From Pantoea phytobeneficialis (GTDB taxonomy: Bacteria > Pseudomonadota > Gammaproteobacteria > Enterobacterales > Enterobacteriaceae), in the NCBI RefSeq assembly GCF_009728735.1, contig NZ_CP024636.1, positions 3,866,504-3,930,503 of the forward strand: a stretch of DNA of 64,000 nucleotides. Reading direction: 5' to 3'. A program made the translations under genes and the position numbers. The notes under the pieces are model-generated. The model had not been told where the DNA came from and did no database searches. It saw only the letters and a program-made list of their open reading frames with translations. Of the stretch, positions 1 through 8,530 are shown piece by piece. Each line of letters starts with the position of its first letter. Position 1 is the stretch's first letter.

Positions 1-961
1 GCGGGACTTTATAGCTGAGATCGAGCTGCTGTTCCGGCGCGGAAATATAGGCGCTGGTGGTCAGGCTATGACCGCTGTCATTAATCCACGGCTTTTTCCA
101 GGTGCCTTTCAGACGCGGCCCGACATCGGTGGAGTAACCGATACCGGTTTCGATGGTGTTTTCCGTGCGCGGAGAAACCACGGCATTGAGCGGCAACACT
201 TTGGTTTGTCGCCCTTTATCAAATTCGGGTGCCACCACGACCGAGTTGAACCACCCCGTGGCGGAGAGACGGCGGTTTAGTTCTGCCAAATCGCGCGAGC
301 TGTAGGGATCGCCCTCTTTAAACGGCACCAGATTGCGCAGATAGGCTTCATTAATCTGCGATCCCTGAAAAGTTACATCACCAAAGCGATAACGTGGGCC
401 GCTGTCATAGTCGATGTTCCAAAACGCCTCACGACGCTCCACTGACACGCCAAGCTGGCTCTGCTTAAAGTCACCGTCGAAATAACCATTACGCAGCGCC
501 AGGCTGGAGAACCCGCTTTTAAATTTGTCGTAATCACCATGATTGAGCTGAGTACCCACCTTCGGGGTGCCCTGCTTAACCCAAGCTTTGTAGTCGGGAT
601 CGTTTTTCGCGGCGCCTTCCACCACGATGGTACTGCCGCCAATCTTGACAGGCTCTCCGGCCGTGACGCGCGCGATTAATACCGGGCGTCCCCCCTGCGG
701 CGGTGCCGGACGCGATTCGAAATCAATCTGAGGCTCATAGTAACCCAGGGCGCGTAGCCCCTCTTTAACCGCTACGGCAACACGCGCGCGGAAACGACCG
801 TCGTTGGAAACCTCGTCGCTACCAATGGTGGAGAGGCGCGCCCTGACGTTTTTCTCTAAATCCCCGGATAAGCCTTCCAGCTGCAATCGCACCTTGGCCG
901 CATGAAGGGCAGGTGCGACCAGCAACAGGCTGGCCATGCAATAAATATGAAATCGTGGCAC
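1..961 (-). CDS. tamA: TamA, outer-membrane translocation and assembly module subunit (N-terminal part; gene runs off the window)
   Basis: Outer-membrane Omp85-family protein that works with the inner-membrane-anchored TamB in outer-membrane biogenesis. About 320 codons are visible. They hold a signal peptide (residues 1-21, ending ALHA), the periplasmic POTRA repeats (roughly 22-265), and the first strands of the C-terminal barrel. The C-terminus lies beyond position 1. I chose the GTG at 961 because AGGAG lies just upstream; an in-frame ATG at 937 would leave a shorter, poorer signal peptide. In E. coli tamB follows tamA, and that would fall outside the window. The flanking gene differs from E. 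coli: ytfL is divergent, and msrA is not between them. Confidence 0.93.
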   Translation of the reverse strand, partial: MPRFHIYCMASLLLVAPALHAAKVRLQLEGLSGDLEKNVRARLSTIGSDEVSNDGRFRARVAVAVKEGLRALGYYEPQIDFESRPAPPQGGRPVLIARVTAGEPVKIGGSTIVVEGAAKNDPDYKAWVKQGTPKVGTQLNHGDYDKFKSGFSSLALRNGYFDGDFKQSQLGVSVERREAFWNIDYDSGPRYRFGDVTFQGSQINEAYLRNLVPFKEGDPYSSRDLAELNRRLSATGWFNSVVVAPEFDKGRQTKVLPLNAVVSPRTENTIETGIGYSTDVGPRLKGTWKKPWINDSGHSLTTSAYISAPEQQLDLSYKVP

Positions 962-983
962 GCTTACTCCTGTTAATAATGCC

Positions 984-1011
984 TGCCCCTATTCCGCAGG
1001 GGCATTTTTTT
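984..1011 (+). terminator. Intrinsic-terminator-shaped hairpin in the tamA leader, pointing away from tamA
   Basis: A perfect 7-bp stem (TGCCCCT 984-990, AGGGGCA 998-1004) with a 7-nt loop is followed by seven T on the plus strand. No plus-strand gene precedes it; the hairpin is 23 nt upstream of the tamA start on the other strand. It could stop antisense transcripts leaving tamA, or act as a hairpin in the tamA 5' leader. Confidence 0.6.
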
Positions 1012-1231
1012 GTTTCGCGGGTAAAACCCGTGCAGGCATACCCATCAGCATAGCCGCTCTTTTCCCCGAACAGCTGCGTAAAAACGGCAATTAAGCCAAA
1101 TCGTGTCTATTGTCGGCAAATGACCGGAGCGATACAACAACGAAGCGGCGCTTCTGCGGGTTCTTGACAAGCACTCAGACTAATCTTAAGCGCTGTTACG
1201 TCTCCGCTGGCGGCATGATGAGCGCTGCTGC

Positions 1232-1237
1232 TATAAT
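1232..1237 (+). promoter_or_regulatory. Candidate ytfL promoter (-10 TATAAT)
   Basis: A perfect TATAAT stands in the 451-bp tamA-ytfL intergenic region. The -35 region is poor (TGGCGG at 1208-1213 with an 18-bp spacer), so this is supported mainly by the -10. Transcription starting near 1244 would give a leader of about 170 nt. A second element, TTGACA at about 1163, has no good partner. Confidence 0.4.
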
Positions 1238-1246
1238 CACCGTCCG

Positions 1247-1385
1247 GCAGGCATCGCCTGCTTTCATTTCTGCCCCGACGTTTACTGACTTGTCGAATTG
1301 GCGCAGACATTTTTGGCACGGATAGCCCTGTTTGACTGGTAAGTACCGGATGTACGCCCTTTCTGAGCTGCCCAGGCCAAAAATG
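1247..1385 (+). promoter_or_regulatory. Probable structured 5' leader of ytfL
   Basis: Just after the predicted start lies a 6-bp hairpin (GCAGGC 1247-1252, GCCTGC 1256-1261). Further on, CATTTTTGGC (1308-1317) is perfectly complementary to GCCAAAAATG (1376-1385). That forms a 10-bp helix closing a 58-nt domain, with small inner pairings such as GTAC/GTAC. The domain ends 27 nt before the ytfL ATG. I do not recognise it as a known riboswitch class. The pairing is seen; the regulatory role is inferred. Confidence 0.4.
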
Positions 1386-1412
1386 ACAAGTGATTAACCC
1401 AACGGACCATTT

Positions 1413-2756
1413 ATGCTCGATAGCTTACTTGTCATTCTTTTACTGATTATTATCAGTGCCTTTTTTTCTCTGTCGGAAATCTCGCTGGCGGCTGCCCGCA
1501 AGATCAAGCTTAAACTGCTGGCTGATGAAGGAAATATTAATGCTCAGCGTGTCCTGAAGATGCAGGAGACGCCGGGTATGTTCTTTACCGTGGTGCAGAT
1601 TGGCCTGAACGCGGTGGCGATCCTCGGTGGTATCGTCGGCGATGCGGCCTTCTCCCCCGCTTTTAACTCGCTGTTCACCCGTTTTGTCTCGCCAGAGCTG
1701 GCCGATCAACTGAGCTTTATTTGCTCCTTCACCATCGTCACCAGCATGTTCATTCTGTTTGCCGATTTAACCCCGAAACGGGTTGGCATGATCGCCCCGG
1801 AAGCCATTGCGCTGCGTATCATCAATCCGATGCGCTTTTGCCTGCTGGTGTTCCGCCCGTTGGTATGGCTGTTTAACGGACTCGCGAACGTCTTCTTCCG
1901 TATTTTTAACCTGCCGATGGTGCGTAAGGACGACATCACCTCCGATGACATCTACGCCGTGGTGGAAGCCGGTGCACTGGCCGGGGTGTTGCGTAAGCAG
2001 GAACATGAGCTGATTGAGAACGTGTTCGAGCTGGAGTCCCGCACCGTGCCTTCTTCCATGACGTCGCGTGAAAATATCGTCTGGTTTGATCTGCACGAAG
2101 ACGAAAGCAGCCTGAAAGCGAAAATCGCCGAGCACCCGCACTCCAAATTCCTCGTCTGCGATGGCGATATTGACCATATTGTCGGTTATGTCGATTCCAA
2201 AGAGTTACTGCTGCGCGTACTGGGTAATCAAAGCATGACGCTAAACAGCGGCGTGCAAATTCGCTCTGCGTTGATTGTGCCGGATACGCTGACGTTATCC
2301 GAAGCACTGGAAAGTTTTAAAACCGCCGGTGAAGATTTTGCGGTGATTATGAACGAATACGCGCTGGTGGTCGGTATTATCACGCTCAATGATGTGATGA
2401 CCACCCTGATGGGCGATCTGGTCGGTCAGGGGCTCGAAGAACAGATTGTGGCGCGTGATGAGAATTCGTGGCTGGTGGAAGGCGGTACGCCGATTGATGA
2501 CGTGATGCGCGTGCTGCATATCGATGAGTTCCCACAGTCGGGCAACTATGAAACCATCGGCGGCTTTATGATGTATATGCTGCGCAAGATCCCGAAACGT
2601 ACTGATTTTGTGAAGTTTGCGGGTTATAAGTTTGAAGTGGTGGATATCGACAGCTATCGCATCGACCAGTTGCTGGTAACGCGTATTGATGAACGCCCGC
2701 CGGTGCTGAATGTGGCGAAAAACGCCGCCGCTGATGCTGAAAATCCCTCATCGTAA
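1413..2756 (+). CDS. ytfL: YtfL/PaeA, CNNM-CBS-CorC membrane protein, polyamine exporter
   Basis: 447-residue inner-membrane protein, the same length as E. coli YtfL and aligning throughout. The N-terminal DUF21/CNNM transmembrane domain covers roughly residues 1-190, starting with a hydrophobic segment at 3-22. A CBS-domain pair follows at about 205-330, then a CorC/HlyC C-terminal domain from about 345. E. coli YtfL has been renamed PaeA and linked to cadaverine and putrescine export in stationary phase (established knowledge). It is transcribed away from tamA, with a long, apparently structured leader, and is followed by an intrinsic terminator. Alternative names describe it as haemolysin-like or a magnesium/cobalt efflux relative; nothing here suggests a haemolysin. 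Confidence 0.93.
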   Translation: MLDSLLVILLLIIISAFFSLSEISLAAARKIKLKLLADEGNINAQRVLKMQETPGMFFTVVQIGLNAVAILGGIVGDAAFSPAFNSLFTRFVSPELADQLSFICSFTIVTSMFILFADLTPKRVGMIAPEAIALRIINPMRFCLLVFRPLVWLFNGLANVFFRIFNLPMVRKDDITSDDIYAVVEAGALAGVLRKQEHELIENVFELESRTVPSSMTSRENIVWFDLHEDESSLKAKIAEHPHSKFLVCDGDIDHIVGYVDSKELLLRVLGNQSMTLNSGVQIRSALIVPDTLTLSEALESFKTAGEDFAVIMNEYALVVGIITLNDVMTTLMGDLVGQGLEEQIVARDENSWLVEGGTPIDDVMRVLHIDEFPQSGNYETIGGFMMYMLRKIPKRTDFVKFAGYKFEVVDIDSYRIDQLLVTRIDERPPVLNVAKNAAADAENPSS

Positions 2757-2775
2757 CCACGCGATAAAAAATTCA

Positions 2776-2799
2776 GGGCGCCATCGGCGCCCTTTCTTC
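2776..2799 (+). terminator. Intrinsic terminator of ytfL
   Basis: Perfect 7-bp stem GGGCGCC/GGCGCCC with a 3-nt loop, followed by TTTCTTCT, lying between the convergent ytfL and ytfK stop codons. Confidence 0.8.
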
Positions 2800-2802
2800 T
2801 GC

Positions 2803-3009
2803 TTAATTGTACTCGGCTTGTAGCCGCAGCACCTGGCGATTGATTTCGGACATCACGCTTAAGTGCTGCACGTCTTTGACGCGCGGGATAAGCACCTTCC
2901 CTTTATCGAACTCGAATGCGCCAACGTCCTTGATGTACAACCTTCCTTTAAATAGCGTTTTTACGTATTTCGCAATTTGCAGCGGATTATAACGCTGGAA
3001 GATCTTCAT
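2803..3009 (-). CDS. ytfK: YtfK, small stringent-response modulator
   Basis: 68-residue protein beginning [16 protein letters not shown], the same length as E. coli YtfK and nearly identical across its whole length. In E. coli YtfK stimulates SpoT-dependent (p)ppGpp accumulation and its gene responds to phosphate limitation (established knowledge). The start at 3009 is preceded by AGGAG at about 3021; the reading frame stays open upstream to 3186, but that extension does not resemble the family. It is convergent with ytfL and divergent from ytfJ, with an 8-bp inverted repeat between the two. I found no clean Pho box. Confidence 0.93.
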   Translation of the reverse strand: MKIFQRYNPLQIAKYVKTLFKGRLYIKDVGAFEFDKGKVLIPRVKDVQHLSVMSEINRQVLRLQAEYN

Positions 3010-3099
3010 GCTGTTCTTAACTCCTGTACAGATGTAAAACGCTTCGCCGTTGCCAAAATCGGTACGAGCCCATGAAGCGCAAATGAGGCCTAAACTATA

Positions 3100-3123
3100 G
3101 AACATCCTGCGTTGCGGATGTTC
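3100..3123. repeat. Perfect 8-bp inverted repeat between ytfK and ytfJ
   Basis: GAACATCC (3100-3107) and GGATGTTC (3116-3123) flank an 8-nt centre. Read on the minus strand, TATAGT immediately follows the repeat and could be the ytfK -10, which would place the palindrome in the promoter. It is an operator candidate for ytfK; the protein that would bind is unknown. Confidence 0.45.
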
Positions 3124-3327
3124 CGAAAAAATGATTTTTTTACTGAATTGACACATCATTACAGAACACTCTGTTATCACGGTCACACAATCCAGTATAA
3201 ACCTTCGGACATTAAGGAATTGTGGCGTTGGTTACAAAGCTGTGAACTCGCCGCGACAGGGCGCATCATCCACGCTTATTATTGCAGGAACATGACCAAC
3301 TGGTCTGATCACTCAGGAGCAACTTTC

Positions 3328-3882
3328 ATGCGATTGCCACATCTGGTGTTTGCACTGGCGCTACTTTTACCTAATCTCGCTGCGGCACACCTGTTCAAAC
3401 AGGGGGAGCGCGTACCTGCGGTCGGTATCAATGACAAAGGAGAATTGCTCTGGCAGCAGGATAAATTTAGTTATCGCCCGTGGAATAGCGCGCAGCTCAT
3501 CGGCAAAGTGCGGGTCATCCAGCATATTGCCGGGCGATCGTCAGCTAAAGAACAAAATGCGGCATTGGTTGAAGCCATTAAAGCCGCCGGTCTGCCACAT
3601 GACCGCTACCAGACCACCACCGTGGTCAATACTGACGATGCCATTCCAGGCACCGGTATGTTTGTACGTAGCAGCATCGAAAGTAATAAGCAGCAATATC
3701 CGTGGTCGCAATTTATCGTCGATAGCAACGGCAACGCGCGTAAAGCCTGGCAACTGGAAAGTGGCGGTTCAGCGGTGGTGGTGCTGGATAAGAGCGGGCA
3801 TGTGCAGTTCGCCAAAGATGGTGCACTGACGCAACAAGAAGTACAGCAGGTGATGACGCTGTTACATCAACTGCTGAAGTAG
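3328..3882 (+). CDS. ytfJ: YtfJ family periplasmic protein
   Basis: 184 residues, the same length as E. coli YtfJ and closely matching it. A signal peptide covers residues 1-20 (hydrophobic core FALALLLP, cleavage after LAAA). The mature part is a single thioredoxin-fold-like domain with the conserved stretches GKVRVIQHIAGR, VNTDDAIPGTGMFVRSS and YPWSQFIVDS. Its biochemical role is not established. ATG 3328 is chosen because AGGAG lies 8 nt upstream and a signal peptide follows; an open frame from 3112 is not part of the gene. The TAG stop is embedded in the first REP unit downstream. Confidence 0.92.
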   Translation: MRLPHLVFALALLLPNLAAAHLFKQGERVPAVGINDKGELLWQQDKFSYRPWNSAQLIGKVRVIQHIAGRSSAKEQNAALVEAIKAAGLPHDRYQTTTVVNTDDAIPGTGMFVRSSIESNKQQYPWSQFIVDSNGNARKAWQLESGGSAVVVLDKSGHVQFAKDGALTQQEVQQVMTLLHQLLK

Positions 3883-3972
3883 CGGCGCGATTTATCGCGT
3901 GCCCTGGCCTTTCAACGGCGCGATTTATCGCGCGCCCTGGCCCTTCAACGGCGCGATTTATCGCGCCGTTAC
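3880..3972. repeat. Tandem array of three REP palindromes, 33-bp period
   Basis: Three copies of the core palindrome GGCGCGATTTATCGCG start near 3883, 3916 and 3949, exactly 33 bp apart, separated by CCCTGGCCyTTCAAC. The first overlaps the ytfJ stop codon; the last ends as a full palindrome (CGCGCCGTTAC). The same family recurs at 16290-16347 and 48110-48225. The array lies between the convergent ytfJ and cysQ. Confidence 0.88.
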
Positions 3973-3987
3973 GTTACGGTTTGCGGA

Positions 3988-4734
3988 TCAAAACAGCGAC
4001 ACGCGAAAGCCAGGATTGAGGAACGATTCACGCGGAGCATAGTCAAGGGTTTTGCCGGTCCAGTCATGCACATGCGCGCCTGCGGCGATCGCGACGGCGT
4101 GTCCGGCACCGGTATCCCAAATGTTAGTTGGTCCAAAGCGCGGGTAGAGTTGGGCCTTCCCCTCTGCTACCAGGCAGAATTTTAGTGATGAGCCGATGGC
4201 CGTCGTCTGATGTTCACCCAACTGCTGCAAATACTCTTTCAGTTCCTCATCCTTATCAAAATGGGAACGGCTGATCACCACCAGCGGCGGGCGTGCATCG
4301 CGCACATGCACCTGGGTTTTGTTGCCCCCTTCTTCTTTCCAGGCTTTGCCTTCCGCAGCGGAATAAAGCACGCCGATGGCGGGCGCATACACCACACCCA
4401 GCACGGGTTTTCCTTTTTCAATCAGGGCGATATTTACCGTGAACTCACCATTACGCTTGATAAACTCTTTGGTACCGTCCAGCGGATCGACCAGCCAGTA
4501 ACGCTGCCAGTGCTGACGGATTTCCCAGCCTGGTGGATCTTCCTCTGACAACACCGGTACGTCAGGCGTCAGGCTATTCAGCCCGCTCACAATGACTTTA
4601 TGCGCGGCGAGATCAGCTGCCGTGACCGGAGAGTCGTCAGCCTTGCGTTCGATATCCATCGGCTGTACGCCGTTGTAAACCTGCATAATCGCATCGCCCG
4701 CCTCACGAGCCAGCTGGCAAATTTGCTCTAACAT
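3988..4734 (-). CDS. cysQ: CysQ, 3'(2'),5'-bisphosphate nucleotidase
   Basis: 248 residues, typical for CysQ. It hydrolyses 3'-phosphoadenosine 5'-phosphate (PAP), the by-product of sulfate assimilation, to AMP. The metal-dependent, lithium-sensitive phosphatase signature is complete: EEDPPG at 64-69, DPLDGTKEF at 83-91 and [10 protein letters not shown] at 206-215. Together these supply the acidic ligands of the inositol-monophosphatase fold. It is divergent from cpdB, as in E. coli, across a 284-bp intergenic region where I could not assign a convincing promoter. No anomalies are visible. Confidence 0.95.
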   Translation of the reverse strand: MLEQICQLAREAGDAIMQVYNGVQPMDIERKADDSPVTAADLAAHKVIVSGLNSLTPDVPVLSEEDPPGWEIRQHWQRYWLVDPLDGTKEFIKRNGEFTVNIALIEKGKPVLGVVYAPAIGVLYSAAEGKAWKEEGGNKTQVHVRDARPPLVVISRSHFDKDEELKEYLQQLGEHQTTAIGSSLKFCLVAEGKAQLYPRFGPTNIWDTGAGHAVAIAAGAHVHDWTGKTLDYAPRESFLNPGFRVSLF

Positions 4735-5018
4735 ACTTCACCTCTTTTTCTGCTGATTCTGCTTACTCGCTGCCAACGGTAAACCTGTATCCATTTTAGC
4801 AGGCGACCCGTGTTACCCGAGGCACACGCCGGGGCGAGCGCAATCTATTTTAATATCAATATCATAGTTCAACGCATGCCGTCATCTGTGACCTGATGCT
4901 CTGTGGCATCGGTACAGCCACATGGCAAAACCCTGAAGCACATCACGTTTTCATCTGACAATTTGTCACCTTTTTACATTATTTTGAGAGGCCAATTGGA
5001 CAGCAACAAGGAGGCAAC

Positions 5019-6965
5019 ATGTTCAAAGTGAGCATGGCGTTACTGACATTCGGCCTTTCAGCCGCTCTGGCACAGGCCGCAACGGTGGATTTGCGCATTC
5101 TGGAAACCACCGATCTGCACAGCAATATGATGGACTTTGACTATTACAAAGACACCCCAACAGAAAAGTTTGGCCTGGTACTTACCGCCACGCTGATTCA
5201 TCAGGCGCGTTCGCAAGTCAAAAATAGCGTGCTGGTGGACAATGGCGACATCATTCAGGGCAGCCCGCTCGGTGATTACATGGCAGCGAAAGGGTTGAAA
5301 CCCGGCGAAGTCCATCCGGTGTACAAAGCGCTTAATACGCTGGATTACAGCGTTGGTAATCTCGGCAACCACGAATTTAATTATGGCCTGCCTTATTTGA
5401 AAAAAGCGCTGGCGGGCGCGCGTTTTCCTTATGTGAACGCCAACATTATTGACCTGAAAAGCGGAAAACCGCTGTTTACCCCTTATCTTATTAAAGAAAC
5501 GACCGTCACTGACCGCGACGGGAAGCCACAAAAGTTAAAAATCGGTTACATCGGCTTCGTTCCGCCGCAGATTATGATCTGGGATCGCAACAATCTACAG
5601 GGAAAAGTTCGCGTTGATGACATCACGGAAACAGCGAAGCGTTATGTGCCGGAAATGCGTACAAAAGGTGCTGAAATAATCATCGCTATCCCACATTCCG
5701 GTTTAAGCAGTGAGCCGTATCACGCCCTGGCGGAAAACTCGGTTTACTACCTCAGCCAGGTTCCAGGCATTGATGCCATCATGTTTGGGCATGCGCATGC
5801 GGTGTTCCCGAGTAAAGATTTTGCCGCTATTAAAGGCGCAGACATTGCACAGGGGACGCTGAATGGCGTGCCCGCCGTGATGCCTGGCATGTGGGGCGAT
5901 CACCTCGGTGTAGTCGATCTGGTGTTGGATAACGCCGGCGGTCACTGGCAGGTGAAGCAGGGCAAAGCCGAGGCGCGTCCGATTTATGATAGTGTGACCA
6001 AAAAATCACTGGCTGCTGAAGACGTCGGGTTGGTGAAAGTACTGGCACAGGATCATCGTGCTACGCGCGCCTTTGTCGCCAAACCGATCGGCAAATCCGC
6101 TGATGTGATGTACAGCTATCTCTCGCTGGTACAGGACGATCCTACAGTGCAGATCGTCAATAACGCCCAGCGTGCCTATGTTGAACATTTTGTTCAGGGC
6201 GATCCCGATCTCAGCCGCTTGCCGGTACTGAGTGCGGCGGCCCCATTCAAAGCGGGTGGTCGCAAAAACGATCCGACCAGCTACGTGGAAGTGGAGAAAG
6301 GCAATCTAACCTTCCGCAATGCCGCAGACCTCTATCTCTATCCCAACACCCTGGTGGTAATGAAGGTCAGCGGGGAGCAGGTGAAGGAGTGGCTGGAGTG
6401 TTCTGCCGGGCAGTTTAACCAGATCGATCCACACAGCACTCAACCACAATCGCTGATCAACTGGGACTTCCGCACCTATAACTTTGATGTCATTGACGGC
6501 GTGCAGTATCAGATTGATGTCACCCAACCGGCGCGCTACGACAACGAATGTCAGCTGATCAATAAAGATGCCTCACGTATTAAGGATCTCACCTGGCAGG
6601 GCAAACCCATTGATCCCGGCATGACATTCCTGGTGGCAACCAATAACTATCGCGCTTACGGCGGCAAATTTGCGGGGACAGGAGATAAGTTTGTGGCGTT
6701 TGCTTCGCCCGATGAGAACCGCTCGGTGGTAGCGGCTTATATCAGCAGCGAAACCAAAGCGCATGGCGAGGTTAAACCGCAGGCGGATCATAACTGGCGT
6801 CTGGCAGCGATTCATACCTCTACGCCGTTAGATATCCGTTTCGAAACCGCACCTGGCGCGAAAGCTACTGGCTTTATCCAGCAACACGCGGATTATCCGA
6901 TGAAAGCGGTAGGAAGTGACGAGATTGGTTTTGCGATTTGGCAGGTAAATTTACAACAGCAGTGA
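5019..6965 (+). CDS. cpdB: CpdB, periplasmic 2',3'-cyclic-nucleotide 2'-phosphodiesterase / 3'-nucleotidase
   Basis: 648 residues against 647 in E. coli. It degrades 2',3'-cyclic nucleotides and 3'-nucleotides in the periplasm, allowing nucleotide scavenging. A signal peptide covers residues 1-20 (cleavage after AQA). The N-terminal metallophosphoesterase domain shows TTDLH at 30-34, DNGDIIQG at 74-81, NHE at 117-119 and the late FGHAHAVFP metal ligands. The 5'-nucleotidase C-terminal domain follows from about 350. The start has a strong ribosome-binding site (AAGGAGG). The gene is followed directly by convergent fklB, whereas E. coli has qorB, ytfF, ytfE and cycA in between. Confidence 0.95.
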   Translation: MFKVSMALLTFGLSAALAQAATVDLRILETTDLHSNMMDFDYYKDTPTEKFGLVLTATLIHQARSQVKNSVLVDNGDIIQGSPLGDYMAAKGLKPGEVHPVYKALNTLDYSVGNLGNHEFNYGLPYLKKALAGARFPYVNANIIDLKSGKPLFTPYLIKETTVTDRDGKPQKLKIGYIGFVPPQIMIWDRNNLQGKVRVDDITETAKRYVPEMRTKGAEIIIAIPHSGLSSEPYHALAENSVYYLSQVPGIDAIMFGHAHAVFPSKDFAAIKGADIAQGTLNGVPAVMPGMWGDHLGVVDLVLDNAGGHWQVKQGKAEARPIYDSVTKKSLAAEDVGLVKVLAQDHRATRAFVAKPIGKSADVMYSYLSLVQDDPTVQIVNNAQRAYVEHFVQGDPDLSRLPVLSAAAPFKAGGRKNDPTSYVEVEKGNLTFRNAADLYLYPNTLVVMKVSGEQVKEWLECSAGQFNQIDPHSTQPQSLINWDFRTYNFDVIDGVQYQIDVTQPARYDNECQLINKDASRIKDLTWQGKPIDPGMTFLVATNNYRAYGGKFAGTGDKFVAFASPDENRSVVAAYISSETKAHGEVKPQADHNWRLAAIHTSTPLDIRFETAPGAKATGFIQQHADYPMKAVGSDEIGFAIWQVNLQQQ

Positions 6966-6973
6966 GGGATGGC

Positions 6974-6992
6974 GGGCGGCAAATCGCCGCCC
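6974..6992. terminator. Hairpin between convergent cpdB and fklB
   Basis: Perfect 7-bp stem GGGCGGC/GCCGCCC with loop AAATC fills the 37-bp gap between the two stop codons. There is no T-run on either strand, so it may be a weak or factor-assisted terminator. Confidence 0.35.
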
Positions 6993-7002
6993 TGCCTGAG
7001 CC

Positions 7003-7623
7003 TTACAGGATTTCCAGCAGCTCTACTTCAAAGATCAGGGTGCTGAACGGCGGGATGGAGGCACCCGCGCCACGCTCACCGTAGGCAATGTTATGAGGGA
7101 TAACCAGTTCCCATTTGGAACCAACCGGCATCAGGGTCAGAGCCTCAATCCAGCCGGCAATCACGCCGCTTACCGGGAATTCTGCCGGTTCGCCACGCGC
7201 CACAGAGCTATCAAACACGGTGCCGTCAATCAGTTTACCGGTGTAGTGCACACGCACGCGGTCCTGACGAGACGGGATAGCCCCATCACCCTGTTTGATC
7301 ACGCTGAATTGCAGACCTGATTCGGTGCTGCTTACGCCTTCACGCTGTGCGTTCTGCTCAAGGAACTTCTGACCTTCTGCCGCCATCGCCTGTACGCGCT
7401 CACGACGCACGCCTTCAGCACGCTCGTGTACTTCGCGCAGGGCGCGGTGAACCACATCAACCGGAACTGCCGGTGAATTCCCTTCCAGCGCGTCGCGCAG
7501 GCCCGCGAGCAGCGCTTCCGGCTGCAAACCTTGCAGTCCGGACTCCAGCAGCTGCTGGCCTACCTGTAAACCGATACCGTAACTTGCTTGTGCTTCGACG
7601 CTGTCGAATGAAGGGGTTGTCAT
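7003..7623 (-). CDS. fklB: FklB (FKBP22), FKBP-type peptidyl-prolyl cis-trans isomerase
   Basis: 206 residues, the same as E. coli FklB. It catalyses prolyl cis-trans isomerisation. The N-terminal helical dimerisation region (about 1-95, containing [17 protein letters not shown]) is followed by a C-terminal FKBP domain (about 110-206). That domain carries the conserved strands [19 protein letters not shown] and [17 protein letters not shown]. There is no signal peptide, so it is probably cytoplasmic. In E. coli it is next to ytfB, and the same adjacency holds here, with the genes divergent. Confidence 0.95.
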   Translation of the reverse strand: MTTPSFDSVEAQASYGIGLQVGQQLLESGLQGLQPEALLAGLRDALEGNSPAVPVDVVHRALREVHERAEGVRRERVQAMAAEGQKFLEQNAQREGVSSTESGLQFSVIKQGDGAIPSRQDRVRVHYTGKLIDGTVFDSSVARGEPAEFPVSGVIAGWIEALTLMPVGSKWELVIPHNIAYGERGAGASIPPFSTLIFEVELLEIL

Positions 7624-7839
7624 CTTGTTTCCTTAATCCCGGAGAAAAATAGAAACGGCAGCATAACAGCGCAGGCCGCTGGCGTAAAATCTCGCGCATC
7701 ACAGATGACATTTCTCAGGGAAAGAGAAACAATACAGACGTCAAATTTTTCAATGCTGGCAGGCACTTCGTGCCCACATTGCCCATACTACACTAGAGGA
7801 GAGGATGAGCCTTTCCTCCGTCGAGATAAGAGAGAATAC

Positions 7840-8484
7840 ATGGGCCAGATCGCCCCACGACGTCGCAGGACGCGCGCATCGCGTACTTTTTTACCCTGGT
7901 TGCAACGTTGGCTGCCGCAAGGTAAACGCCAGGCCGCCAGTGAGGAGGTTTCACGAATGGCTTCAGCTACCCCTTCCCGCTTTGTTGGCGGTCTGCACCG
8001 CGTCTGGCATCTGCTGGACAATGTTCGCTGGATGGATCCCCTGCCCGCGCTGCACCGGCGCGGTATCGTGATTGCGCTGCTGGTTATCCTGTTAGCCTTT
8101 CTGTGGCCCAGCAGCACGCCGCAGTATCCGGTGGAACGCCCGGTCAGCGAAAGCGCACCCAAAGAGGTACCGATGCAGGCGGAGATTTATGACAACAAGA
8201 GCACACCAGCCGCTGATTCACAGGGTGAGTGGCACACCTATACCGTTGCCTCTGGCCAGACGCTGGCGCAGCTGTTTCGCGATAACAATTTACCGGTGAA
8301 TGATGTGTTTGCGATGGCACGAGTGGAAGGCAACGATCAACCGCTAAGTGCGTTGCAAAGTGGTCAGCAGGTGAAAATTCGTCAGAATGCCCAGGGTGTG
8401 GTGACAGGATTAACCGTGGACAGCGGCAACGGACCGGTGCTGTTTACCCGTCAGCCAGACGGCAGCTTTATCCGCGCGCAATAA
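7840..8484 (+). CDS. ytfB: YtfB, OapA-family cell-division protein
   Basis: As called, 214 residues: a basic N-terminal stretch (PRRRRTRASR), one transmembrane segment (about residues 86-102, GIVIALLVILLAFLWP), a linker, and a C-terminal OapA/LysM-like domain starting near WHTYTVASGQTLAQLF. E. coli YtfB is a division-ring-associated inner-membrane protein whose C-terminal domain binds glycans (established knowledge). The start is uncertain. ATG 7840 has only a weak GAGAG site, whereas in-frame ATG 7957 has a perfect AGGAGG 8 nt upstream. The 7957 start also gives an N-terminus of E. coli-like length before the conserved MDPLP motif (175 residues). Either form keeps the membrane segment. Confidence 0.88.
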   Translation: MGQIAPRRRRTRASRTFLPWLQRWLPQGKRQAASEEVSRMASATPSRFVGGLHRVWHLLDNVRWMDPLPALHRRGIVIALLVILLAFLWPSSTPQYPVERPVSESAPKEVPMQAEIYDNKSTPAADSQGEWHTYTVASGQTLAQLFRDNNLPVNDVFAMARVEGNDQPLSALQSGQQVKIRQNAQGVVTGLTVDSGNGPVLFTRQPDGSFIRAQ

Positions 8485-8514
8485 CAAAAAAGCCGGCACA
8501 AGGCCGGCTTTTCC
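8485..8514. terminator. Bidirectional intrinsic terminator between ytfB and rplI
   Basis: Perfect 7-bp stem AGCCGGC (8491-8497) and GCCGGCT (8503-8509), with AAAAA on one side and TTTT on the other. It can end transcripts from both convergent neighbours. Confidence 0.85.
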
Positions 8515-8530
8515 GCATTACCGAGTAAAA

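Noticed and set aside
1047..1095. Short open frame translating PISIAALFPEQLRKNGN in the tamA-ytfL gap
   Set aside because: About 21 codons from a GTG without a ribosome-binding site, and no similarity I recognise to MsrA or another neighbour.
1110..1325. Overlapping 70-71-codon frames on both strands upstream of ytfL
   Set aside because: No ribosome-binding sites, no family resemblance, and they cross the probable ytfL promoter and leader.
3135..3165. Pho-box-like sequence (CTGTAAT and TGTCAAT) upstream of ytfK
   Set aside because: The two half-repeats are spaced 10 rather than 11 bp apart and match the consensus poorly, although E. coli ytfK is phosphate-controlled.
4885..4906. CRP-like sequence TGTGACCTGATGCTCTGT before cpdB
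   Set aside because: Only one half-site is good; the second half does not match TCACA.
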